Assembly (NCBI RefSeq): GCF_900107045.1
Contig: NZ_FNON01000007.1
Span: 186,001-250,000 of the forward strand
Source: Amycolatopsis xylanica
GTDB taxonomy: Bacteria; Actinomycetota; Actinomycetes; Mycobacteriales; Pseudonocardiaceae
Length of the DNA: 64,000 nucleotides
Direction of reading: 5' to 3'
Program-made: the position numbers and the translations under genes
The notes under the pieces: generated by a model
The model's database searches: none
What the model was told of the DNA's origin: nothing
The model's input: the letters and a program-made list of their open reading frames with translations, nothing else
In this document: positions 42,934 to 50,580 of the stretch, piece by piece
How positions within the stretch are numbered: the stretch's first letter is position 1
Layout: every line of letters starts with the position of its first letter

Positions 42934-43575
42934 ATGACCACGGTGACGAGGCGGCGCAGGCTGGAGCCGGAAGCACGGCGGGCCGAGATTCTCGCCGCCG
43001 CCCGCAAGCTGTTCGACGCAGGCAGCTACGCGTCGGTGTCCACTTCGGACATCGCGAAGGCGGCGGGCGTGGCGCGCCCGCTGATCAACCACTACTTCGG
43101 CGGGAAGCGCGAGCTGTACCTGGAGGTGCTCCGGCAGATCATGGTGGTGCCGGCGCCGGTCACCGAGAGCCTGCCGAAGACCACCATGGAGCACCGGCTG
43201 GAGATCAGCATCGACCGCTGGCTCGACGTGGTCGAGCGCAACAAGCGCACCTGGCTGACCGCGATCGGCCCGGAGGCGATCGGCCACGATCCCGACATCG
43301 AGCGGATCATGCTGGAGGCGGACGAGATCGCCGCCGACCACGTGCTCGAAGCCGCGCTCATGCACGAGATCACCGAAGGCCGCGAGCAGCTCCGCGCGAT
43401 GATCCGCTCCTACGGCAGCATGCTCCGCGCGGCCTCACGCGAATGGCTGATCCGCGGGACACTGGACCGCGAGACGCTCAGGACGTTCCTGCTCAGCTCG
43501 ATCATGCACCTGCTCAAGGTCACCTACCCGGACGTCCTCGCACGGCGGACCGCCGCACGAACGCGGCCGGAGTGA
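42934..43575 (+). CDS. TetR-family regulator
   Basis: A 213-residue regulator with basic N-terminus RRRRLEPEARRAEILAAARK. The helix-turn-helix is FDAGSYASVSTSDIAKAAGV followed by ARPLINHYFGGKRELYLEV. It is divergent from the MpaB-type oxygenase gene and is the likely controller of the shared spacer. Its last 56 bases overlap the end of the AraC gene on the opposite strand. Confidence 0.87.
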   Translation: MTTVTRRRRLEPEARRAEILAAARKLFDAGSYASVSTSDIAKAAGVARPLINHYFGGKRELYLEVLRQIMVVPAPVTESLPKTTMEHRLEISIDRWLDVVERNKRTWLTAIGPEAIGHDPDIERIMLEADEIAADHVLEAALMHEITEGREQLRAMIRSYGSMLRAASREWLIRGTLDRETLRTFLLSSIMHLLKVTYPDVLARRTAARTRPE

Positions 43576-44575
43576 CGCCTTTCCAGCGCTTGAACGCGTA
43601 AATGAAGCTCGACGCTTCCGCGTACCCGAGCCGGATCGCCACGTCTTCGACGCTGAGCGCACCGGTCCCGAGCATCTCCTCGGCCAGCGCCTGCCGCACC
43701 TCGTCGACCAGCGCCCGATAGCTGGTCCCGGCCTCGGTCAGCCTGCGCCTGAGCGTTCGGGCGCTCAGGTTCAGCTCGCGCGCGACCGTGTCCATGCCCG
43801 CGTCGGCGCCCCCGACCTTGATCAGCCGCTCCCGCACATCCTGCGAGATCCCGGACCGCTCCCGCTTGCGCGCGACGAGTTCGCGGCACTGCGCCTCACA
43901 GATCGCGACCGTGTGCTCATTCGCCTGCGGCAGCGGATGATCGAGGTACGAGAGGTCCAAAGTGGCCACATTCTCGTCCGCCCCGAACCTCGGCTCGACC
44001 CCGAAAACGTCCACATAGGACTCTACGCTTTCCGGTTTTCCGTGACGCCAGCCTAGGGTTCGCAGCTTCACACTCGGCAGCAGATCCCGCATGACGGTAT
44101 GGATGGCTGAAAGATCCCGCAGCGCGAGGAACCGCGCGACGTCGGCCGGCACGCGTTCGTCGTTGAGCGTCAACGAGATCTTCTCGCCATCGACGGCGAT
44201 ATGCGGGATACAGAAGGTGAAACTGAGGTCGAGATACCGCAGCGCGAACGCCATCGCGTCCCGCAGCGTCGGACTGCTGATGCACGCGAACCCGAAGATC
44301 CCGAACGTGGTCACGTGATACCGCCGCCCCAGCGCGAGCGCGACCGCGTCCTCGGCACCGAGCCGCCCCGCGACGTTCCGGATGACGGCCAGCTCCTGCC
44401 GCGCGTCGACCTGCACCGCCGGATCGAGCAGCTGCACCGGCGTGAGCCCGGTCCCCCGCAGCACCTCGTCCGGCCCCATCCCCCGCTCATCGGCGAACTG
44501 GCTGATCAGCAGAATGCTCGCCGCGCTCCGGGGAAAGTCCCAGTCGCGGACCGCGGGCACGGCGAGTTCACCCAT
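43520..44575 (-). CDS. AraC-family regulator with arabinose-binding-like N-domain
   Basis: A 351-residue regulator. The N-terminal domain (about 20-210) is of the type found in OruR/ArgR-like AraC proteins, with TFGIFGFACISSPTLRDAM and YLDLSFTFCIPHI. The C-terminal double helix-turn-helix has MDTVARELNLSARTLRRRLT and the closing VEDVAIRLGYAEASSFIYAF. It is divergent from the epoxide hydrolase gene, 68 bases apart, and may activate it. The ligand is unknown. Confidence 0.9.
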   Translation of the reverse strand: MGELAVPAVRDWDFPRSAASILLISQFADERGMGPDEVLRGTGLTPVQLLDPAVQVDARQELAVIRNVAGRLGAEDAVALALGRRYHVTTFGIFGFACISSPTLRDAMAFALRYLDLSFTFCIPHIAVDGEKISLTLNDERVPADVARFLALRDLSAIHTVMRDLLPSVKLRTLGWRHGKPESVESYVDVFGVEPRFGADENVATLDLSYLDHPLPQANEHTVAICEAQCRELVARKRERSGISQDVRERLIKVGGADAGMDTVARELNLSARTLRRRLTEAGTSYRALVDEVRQALAEEMLGTGALSVEDVAIRLGYAEASSFIYAFKRWKGVTPAAFVRRSAVRGRPGR

Positions 44576-44643
44576 GGCCGGGATTATCGCCTGTCTCGCC
44601 CATTCACCGAAAACTGTCGTACCCCGTCCGTAGTGTGGAGATC

Positions 44644-45753
44644 ATGAGCGAAGCCATCCACCCGTTCCGCGTCGACATCCCCCAGTCCGCGCTCGACGAC
44701 CTGCGCGATCGGCTGGCCAGGACCCGCTGGCCGGACGAGCTGCCCGGCGTCGGCTGGAGCTATGGCATCCCGGCGGGCTACCTCAAGGAGCTCGCCGAGT
44801 ACTGGCGCACGTCCTACGACTGGCGTGCCGCCGAGGAGCTGCTCAACCGCCATCCCCAGTTCACCACGACCATCGACGGGCAGAACGTGCACTTCCTGCA
44901 CGTCAAGTCGTCGCACGAGAACGCCATGCCGCTGGTGCTCACGCACGGCTGGCCCGGTTCGGTCGTCGAGTTCCTGGACATCATCGAGCCGCTGACCGAG
45001 CCGGAGTCCGGGCAGGCGTTCCACCTGGTGATCCCGTCGATCCCCGGCTTCGGCTTCTCGGGCCCCACCACCGAACCCGGGTGGGACGTCCCCCGCATCG
45101 CGCGGGCGTGGGCGGAGCTGATGCGCCGTCTCGGCTACGAGCGGTACGCGGCGCAGGGTGGCGACTGGGGCTCCGGCATCTCGCGCGCGCTCGGCGCGCT
45201 CGCGCCCGAGAACGTCATCGGCGTGCACATCAACATGCTCTTCAGCTTCGGCGAGCCCGAGTCCGACGAGGAAAAGGCGGTGCTGGCGAAGAACGAGCGC
45301 TACACCCGCGAGCTCGCCGGCTACATGCACCTGCAGTCCACGCGCCCGCAGACGCTCGGCTTCGGGCTGGCGGATTCGCCGGTCGGGCAGCTCGCGTGGA
45401 TCGTCGAGCGGTTCAAGGAGTGGACGGACTCCCGGGATCGCCCGGAGGACGCCGTCGACCGCGACCGCATGCTCACCAACGTGATGCTCTACTGGCTGAC
45501 CAACACGGCCGCGTCCTCGTCGCGCATCTACAAGGAGGCCGTGCCGACCTACGGGCGGCCGATCGAGGTGAAGGTGCCGGTCGGGGTCGCCACCTTCGAG
45601 CACGACATCGCGCACCCGGTCCGGCGGATGGCCGAGCAGACCCACAACATCGTGCACTGGTCGGAGTTCGAGCGCGGCGGCCACTTCGCGGCGATGGAGC
45701 AGCCCGCCGCGCTCGTCGAAGACGTGCGTAAGTTCTTCAGCCAGCTGACCTGA
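44644..45753 (+). CDS. Epoxide hydrolase, EHN-type alpha/beta hydrolase
   Basis: A 369-residue protein. The N-terminal EHN domain (HPFRVDIPQSALDDLRDRLA, TRWPDELPGVGWSYG) precedes an alpha/beta hydrolase fold. LTHGWPGSVVEF forms the oxyanion HGWP motif. The nucleophile Asp is in AAQGGDWGSGISRA, and the His lies near the end in WSEFERGGHFAAMEQP. It converts epoxides to diols in the cytoplasm. ATG at 44644 is chosen over the GTG at 44635. A divergent AraC regulator and a downstream gene 12 bases away complete the context. Confidence 0.92.
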   Translation: MSEAIHPFRVDIPQSALDDLRDRLARTRWPDELPGVGWSYGIPAGYLKELAEYWRTSYDWRAAEELLNRHPQFTTTIDGQNVHFLHVKSSHENAMPLVLTHGWPGSVVEFLDIIEPLTEPESGQAFHLVIPSIPGFGFSGPTTEPGWDVPRIARAWAELMRRLGYERYAAQGGDWGSGISRALGALAPENVIGVHINMLFSFGEPESDEEKAVLAKNERYTRELAGYMHLQSTRPQTLGFGLADSPVGQLAWIVERFKEWTDSRDRPEDAVDRDRMLTNVMLYWLTNTAASSSRIYKEAVPTYGRPIEVKVPVGVATFEHDIAHPVRRMAEQTHNIVHWSEFERGGHFAAMEQPAALVEDVRKFFSQLT

Positions 45754-45765
45754 GGGAGGAAAAGG

Positions 45766-46854
45766 GTGACCGACCGACTCAGCCGCCGCGCGCTCAACCG
45801 GGCGACGCTGGAGCGGCAGCTGCTGCTGCGCCGCGCCAAGATGAGCGCGCTCGAAGCCATCGAGCACCTCGGCGGCCTGCAGGCCCAGGCACCCTTCCCG
45901 CCCTACTACGCGCTGTGGACGCGATTGCAGGGCTTCAAGCAGGAGGAGCTCTCGCGGCTGCTGCTCGACCGCGAGGTGGTCCGGATCGCGTTGATGCGCG
46001 GCACGGTCCACCTCGTCACGGCGGCCGACGCGCTCGCGTGGCGCCCGCTGCTCCAGCGCATCTACGACCGCGACCTCGAAGCCAACACCCAGCACGCCCG
46101 GCACCTGAAGGACCTCGACCACGACCAGCTCGCCAAAACGGCCCGTGACCTGCTGGCCGAGCGCCCCCACTCGACCACCGAACTCGGCACCGCGCTGGCC
46201 ACCCACTGGCCGGACCGCCCCACGGCCTCGCTGACCCACGGCGCCCGCGGCCTGCTGCCGCTGATCCAGGTCCCGCCCCGCGGCATCTGGGGCAAGTCCG
46301 GCCAGACCACGTACGTCACCGCCGAACACTGGCTCGGCCGCCCCCTCGACACCAAGGCCGAGCCCGCCCAGCTGATCCTGCGCTACCTCGCCGCCTTCGG
46401 CCCCGCGACGGTCCAGGACGTCCAGGCCTGGGCGGGCATCACCCGCCTCGGCGAGATCGCCGCGACCCTCGACCTGCGCAAGTACCGCGACGAGGACGGC
46501 CGCGAACTCCTCGACCTCCCGCACGCCACGGTCCCCGACCCCGACACCCCGGCGCCCCCGCGCCTGCTCGGCCCCTTCGACCAGACCCTGCTCTCCTACG
46601 CCGACCGCACCCGCGTCATCAGCGACCCGTACCGCAAGCGCATGATCACCCAGAACGGCCTCGTCAAAGGCGCGCTCCTGGCGGGCGGCCAAGTCAAGGG
46701 CTGGTGGGAGACCAAGAAGTCCACGATCACCCTCACCCCCTTCGAAAAGCTCCCCAAGCGAGACCTCGCCGCCCTCGAAAGCGCCGCCGACCGCCTCATC
46801 CGCTGGGCCGAACCCCACGCCGAAACCCACACCGTCCAAGTCACCCCCGACTAA
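45766..46854 (+). CDS. AlkZ-like winged-helix DNA glycosylase family protein
   Basis: A 362-residue protein of the HTH_42/AlkZ family. The QxQ motif that forms the active site of AlkZ glycosylases is present as LGGLQAQAPFPP (Gln39 and Gln41). LLDREVVRIALMRGTVHLVTA and the later QVPPRGIWG and RFxxFDQTLLSY-like segment (LLGPFDQTLLSYADRTRV) fit the family. Members such as AlkZ remove crosslinked or alkylated bases. GTG at 45766 follows a strong ribosome site GGGAGGAAA. It is probably co-transcribed with the epoxide hydrolase. Substrate not known. Confidence 0.83.
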   Translation: MTDRLSRRALNRATLERQLLLRRAKMSALEAIEHLGGLQAQAPFPPYYALWTRLQGFKQEELSRLLLDREVVRIALMRGTVHLVTAADALAWRPLLQRIYDRDLEANTQHARHLKDLDHDQLAKTARDLLAERPHSTTELGTALATHWPDRPTASLTHGARGLLPLIQVPPRGIWGKSGQTTYVTAEHWLGRPLDTKAEPAQLILRYLAAFGPATVQDVQAWAGITRLGEIAATLDLRKYRDEDGRELLDLPHATVPDPDTPAPPRLLGPFDQTLLSYADRTRVISDPYRKRMITQNGLVKGALLAGGQVKGWWETKKSTITLTPFEKLPKRDLAALESAADRLIRWAEPHAETHTVQVTPD

Positions 46855-46860
46855 GGCCTC

Positions 46861-46961
46861 GCTCACCCGCGAACCCGGGATAAAGCAGGCTTTATCCCGC
46901 GACCAAGACCTAGGGGTCGTGAGTGGCATGACCGGTTCTAACCGGCCAAAACACTCACGAC
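46861..46961. repeat. Composite palindrome block, copy 1
   Basis: About 100 bases that contain both palindrome families: CGGGATAAAGC facing GCTTTATCCCG (46876-46899) and the GTGAGTG palindrome (46913-46964). It is nearly identical to 47229-47328. It begins 6 bases after the AlkZ-like stop. Confidence 0.78.
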
Positions 46962-47000
46962 CCCGCCCCGCAACGCGGCATCCCTACGCGCGACGCCCCT

Positions 47001-47134
47001 CGCGCACCCCGCGTGTCCCACACTCGCGCACCCCGTGTCGCACACTCGAGCACCTCGCGACCCGCACTCGCGCACCTCGTGTCGCACACTCGAGCACCTC
47101 GTGTCGAGCGCTCAGGCAAGCCGTGTCCCACACA
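47001..47134. repeat. Six tandem units of 22-24 bp
   Basis: The units start at 47001, 47025, 47047, 47069, 47091 and 47113. A typical unit reads CGCGCACCTCGTGTCGCACA plus CT. Units diverge by several bases and there are no spacers. A 22-base period breaks any reading frame. This fills part of the 559-base gene-free gap 46855-47413. Confidence 0.72.
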
Positions 47135-47169
47135 TGCGGCGGGCGTCCACGCGGCGGCACTCCGGGGCC

Positions 47170-47223
47170 GGGGGTCGTGAGCGTTGCGGGCGGTTCTAAC
47201 CGCCCGCAACGCGCACAACCCCC
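47170..47223. repeat. GTGAGTG-type palindrome, variant GTGAGCG
   Basis: 26-base arms with two mismatches around CT. The left arm begins GGGGGTCGTGAGCG and the centre reads GGCGGTTCTAACCGCC. It lies between the tandem repeats and the second composite block. Confidence 0.72.
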
Positions 47224-47228
47224 GCCCC

Positions 47229-47328
47229 GCTCACCCGCGGCCCGGGATAAAGCAGGCTTTATCCCGCGACCAAGACCTAGGGGTCGTGAGTGGTATGGCC
47301 GGTTCTAACCGGCCAAAACACTCACGAC
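47229..47328. repeat. Composite palindrome block, copy 2
   Basis: The second copy of the 100-base block, with CGGGATAAAGC facing GCTTTATCCCG at 47243-47266 and the GTGAGTG palindrome at 47280-47328. The rest of the gap to 47413 shows no gene. Confidence 0.78.
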
Positions 47329-47413
47329 GCCCAACGCGGGGGTGGCCGGAAATGTCGATTCGGTGGCCTCGGGTCCACTTCCGGCAGAGGCGAGCGGTGG
47401 GTAGCTTCGGGGG

Positions 47414-48865
47414 ATGGCTTCTCCATCGATCCTGATCGTCGGGTCCGGCTTCGGCGGTATCGGCACCGCGATCGAGCTTCAGCGCGCCGGGTTCACGGAC
47501 TTCACGATCCTCGAGAAGGCCGCGGAGGTCGGGGGCGTCTGGCGCGAGAACACCTACCCCGGCGCCGGGTGTGACATCCCTTCGCCGCTGTACTCGTTCT
47601 CGTACGAGCCGAACCCGGACTGGCCCAAGCGGTACTCGCTGCAGCCGGACATCCACGCGTACCTCAAGCGTGTCGTCGAGAAATACGGGCTCGCGAAGCA
47701 CATCCGGTTCGGGACCGAGGTCACCAGCGCCACCTTCGACGAGGACACCCGGCGCTGGCGGATCGAGACCAGCACCGGCGAGACGCACGAGGCGAACGTC
47801 TTCGTGCCCGCCGTCGGGCAGCTCTCGCGGCCGGTCTGGCCGGACATCCCCGGGCGGGAGTCGTTCAAGGGCACCAGTTTCCACTCCGCGCTGTGGGATC
47901 ACGACTGCGACCTCACCGGCAAGAAGGTCGCCGTCATCGGGACGGGAGCCAGCGCGATCCAGTTCGTGCCGGAGATCCAGCCGCTCGCCCACACGCTGAC
48001 CCTGTTCCAGCGCACCGCGCCGTACATCATGAACAAGACCGACACCCGCTACCGCCGCTGGCAGCAGCGCCTGTTCCGCGCGCTGCCCGCCACCCAGCTG
48101 ATCGGCAGGCTGCGGATCTGGCTGCTCGCCGAGTACGCCACCTACGCGATGACCAAAAATCCCTTACTGGCCAAGGGTTTCGAGCTGCGCACCGAACAGC
48201 TGCGCCGCCGCCACATCAAGGACCCGGTGCTGCGCGCCAAGCTCAAGCCGCACTACGACATGGGCTGCAAGCGGATCCTCTTCACCAACGACTACCTGCC
48301 CGCGATCGCGCGGCCCAACGTGCACGTCGAGACCGCGAAGATCACCGAAATCACCGAACGCGGCATCCGGACCGAAGACGGCGTCGAGCACGAGGCCGAC
48401 GTGATCATCTACGGCACCGGGTTCGCCGCGACCGACTTCCTCGGCAAGCTCAAGGTGCACGGCCTCGGCGGCCGCTCGCTCTCGGACAGCTGGGCCGGCG
48501 GGGCGCGGGCATACCTGGGGATGACCGTGCCCGGGTTCCCGAACCTGTTCTGTGTGTACGGGCCGAACACGAACCTCGGCGCGGGCTCCATCATCTACAT
48601 GATCGAACGCCAGGCCCGCTACATCCGCCAGGCGGTCGAGCACCTCGCCAGGCCAGATGTGTCCTATGTGGACGTCAAAGCCGACGTCGAAGAGCGCTAC
48701 GACACCGAAGTCCAGCAGCGACTGGCGCGCAGCGTCTGGACCAAATGCGCCAGCTGGTACCGCCAGGACGACGGCCGGGTAACGACGAACTGGCCGGGCC
48801 TGGTCTCCGAATACGACCGCCGGACCCGGAAACTCGACCTGCGCGAGTACCACACCGTCGCGTGA
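47414..48865 (+). CDS. Flavin monooxygenase, Baeyer-Villiger type
   Basis: A 483-residue FAD- and NADPH-dependent monooxygenase. The FAD loop is ILIVGSGFGGIGTAIELQRAG at the start, and the NADPH loop is VAVIGTGASAIQFVPEI. The fingerprint FKGTSFHSALWDHD near residue 155 matches FxGxxxHxxxW of Baeyer-Villiger enzymes. YGTGFAATDF is the late flavin-family ATG-type motif. It would insert oxygen next to a ketone; the substrate is unknown. It stands alone, downstream of the repeat-filled gap. Confidence 0.92.
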   Translation: MASPSILIVGSGFGGIGTAIELQRAGFTDFTILEKAAEVGGVWRENTYPGAGCDIPSPLYSFSYEPNPDWPKRYSLQPDIHAYLKRVVEKYGLAKHIRFGTEVTSATFDEDTRRWRIETSTGETHEANVFVPAVGQLSRPVWPDIPGRESFKGTSFHSALWDHDCDLTGKKVAVIGTGASAIQFVPEIQPLAHTLTLFQRTAPYIMNKTDTRYRRWQQRLFRALPATQLIGRLRIWLLAEYATYAMTKNPLLAKGFELRTEQLRRRHIKDPVLRAKLKPHYDMGCKRILFTNDYLPAIARPNVHVETAKITEITERGIRTEDGVEHEADVIIYGTGFAATDFLGKLKVHGLGGRSLSDSWAGGARAYLGMTVPGFPNLFCVYGPNTNLGAGSIIYMIERQARYIRQAVEHLARPDVSYVDVKADVEERYDTEVQQRLARSVWTKCASWYRQDDGRVTTNWPGLVSEYDRRTRKLDLREYHTVA

Positions 48866-48920
48866 AACCGGGCCGGACGCCGACCCTCGCAGGCAGCGTC
48901 CGGCCCAAGGACCGGAGAAA

Positions 48921-50426
48921 CTAAGGCAGCGTGGCCAGGTTCGCGCTCACCGAGTTGGCGAACGCGTAGCCGTTCGACGCGTCCCAGTTGATCGACCAGG
49001 TCATCGCGCCCCTGATCGCCGGGTACGTCGTCGACGGCTTGAAGCCGCCGCAGCCGGTGCCCTTGGCCAGGCAGTTCAGCGCCGCGTTGACGTTCGAGGG
49101 CGACTGGTAGCCACCGCCGGCGGCCGAACCCGAAGCGGGCAGGCCCAGCCCGACCTGGTCGGCGCGCAGGCCGCCCTGGAGCTGGATGCAGGCCAGCGCC
49201 GTCAGGAAGTCGATCGAACCCTGCGAGTAGACCTTCTGGTCACAGCCGAGCATCGAGCCGCTGTTGTAGTACTGCATGTTGACGATCGTCAGGATGTCCT
49301 TGATGTTCAGCGCCAGCTTGAAGTACTCGGCGCCCGTCGACTGCATGTCGATGGTCTGCGGCGCCATCGTGATGATCTTGCCGCCGCCGCTGTAGATGCT
49401 GCGCAGCGCCTGGCCCATGTAGGTGCTGTTGACGCCGTTCTCGAGGTCGATGTCGACGCCGTCGAACCCGTAGGCCGAGATCAGCGACTTGATGCTGTTC
49501 GCGAAGTTGTTCGCCGAGTTCGAGTCGCTGACGCTGATCGTGCCGTTCTGGCCGCCGACCGAGATGATGACTTTCTGCCCGCGTGCCTGCACGGTCTTGA
49601 TGTCGGCCTTGAACTGGGCGTCCGTGTACCCGCCGAGCTTGCTCGCCAGGCCGGGGTCGAGGGTGAAGCTGACCGCGCCCGGCGTCGTGGTCGCGTCCGC
49701 GAAGGACACGGCGATGATGTTGTAGGACTTCGGGACGTCGGCGATCTTCAACGCCTTGGCGCCGTTGTCGAAGTTGTGCCAGTACCCGGTGAGCACGTGC
49801 TTCGGGAGCGTGCCGTCACCCGGCGGGTTGCTGGTCGTGGTGGTGGTCGGCGGGTTGCTCGTCGAGGTGGTCGGCGACGACGTCGTGGGCGACGACGTGG
49901 TGGGCGTGGTCGGCGTGGTGGTCGGGGTGCCGCCGGGACCGTCGAGGCTCACGTCGTCCGCGAAGTACGCGGGCTGGCCGTACCAGCCGTGCAGGTAGAT
50001 GGTGACGCCGCTGGTCGACGCGCCGGTCTTGAACTTCAGCGACAGCTGCGTCCACGAGCCGCTGGTGGGCGTCCAGGTGCTGGTGTCGGTCGTGCCGGTG
50101 CCGGTGACGCCGAGGTAGGTGTACGAGCCCTGCACCCAGGCGCTGAGCGTGTACTCCGTGCTCGCCTTGACCGAGACCGTCTGCGAGCACTGGGCCTTGT
50201 CCTGGCCCGCGGGCGCCGCGGTGAGCGCGCCCGAGCCACTGTGCACGGGGCTGCTCACCAGGCTCGCGCCGCCGGTGCAGGACCAGCCGCTCAGCGAGCC
50301 GACCTCGAAGCCGGGGTTGGTCAGCAGGTTGGCCGCCGAGGCGTTGCCGGTCAGTGCCAGCGTCAACCCCAGGCAGAGCGCTAGCGAGGAGAACAAGGCT
50401 ACGAGCGCGTGTTTCATCTTGAGCAC
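48921..50426 (-). CDS. Secreted GH18 chitinase with N-terminal CBM
   Basis: A 501-residue exported chitinase. The signal peptide KHALVALFSSLALCLGLTLA ends near NASAAN. A CBM4/9-like carbohydrate-binding domain (NLLTNPGFEVGSLSGWSC, about 30-160) is followed by a Thr/Pro linker rich in TTSSPTTS. A bacterial GH18 barrel comes next, with KVIISVGGQNGT and catalytic YGFDGVDIDLENG. GTG at 50426 has GGAGGT 5 bases upstream; the in-frame ATG at 50417 is the alternative. The upstream DasR-type site ties it to the other chitinase. Confidence 0.92.
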   Translation of the reverse strand: MLKMKHALVALFSSLALCLGLTLALTGNASAANLLTNPGFEVGSLSGWSCTGGASLVSSPVHSGSGALTAAPAGQDKAQCSQTVSVKASTEYTLSAWVQGSYTYLGVTGTGTTDTSTWTPTSGSWTQLSLKFKTGASTSGVTIYLHGWYGQPAYFADDVSLDGPGGTPTTTPTTPTTSSPTTSSPTTSTSNPPTTTTTSNPPGDGTLPKHVLTGYWHNFDNGAKALKIADVPKSYNIIAVSFADATTTPGAVSFTLDPGLASKLGGYTDAQFKADIKTVQARGQKVIISVGGQNGTISVSDSNSANNFANSIKSLISAYGFDGVDIDLENGVNSTYMGQALRSIYSGGGKIITMAPQTIDMQSTGAEYFKLALNIKDILTIVNMQYYNSGSMLGCDQKVYSQGSIDFLTALACIQLQGGLRADQVGLGLPASGSAAGGGYQSPSNVNAALNCLAKGTGCGGFKPSTTYPAIRGAMTWSINWDASNGYAFANSVSANLATLP

Positions 50427-50463
50427 AGCGGACCTCCACAGCGACGGGGTGGTGCACTCAAAA

Positions 50464-50489
50464 TGGACTAGACCAATCTGATCGGTCAA
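50464..50489 (-). promoter_or_regulatory. -35-like TTGACC with DasR-type site (dre)
   Basis: On the minus strand TTGACC (50489-50484) is followed after 8 bases by TGGTCTAGTCCA (50475-50464), 38 bases before the chitinase start. The 12-base core is identical to that of the first chitinase, and the arrangement differs by one base of spacing. Confidence 0.78.
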
Positions 50490-50580
50490 GGAGGTGTCGG
50501 AGAGGGGCCATCCGAATGTCGGGAACCCGACAACGGCAGAATGGCGAGCCGGAACACCGATGCGGATCAGGAGCGTGGCA

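Noticed and set aside
44584..46929. A 781-codon open frame on the minus strand
   Set aside because: It is antisense to the epoxide hydrolase and AlkZ-like genes, both well supported, and runs through the palindromes after them.
47001..47134. Possible CRISPR array
   Set aside because: The 22-24-bp units are contiguous with no unique spacers, differ from each other, and no cas genes are present.
46919..47308. Possible small protein in the repeat region
   Set aside because: The repeat period of 22 is not a multiple of 3, the frame crosses several palindromes, and composition is unlike neighbouring genes.
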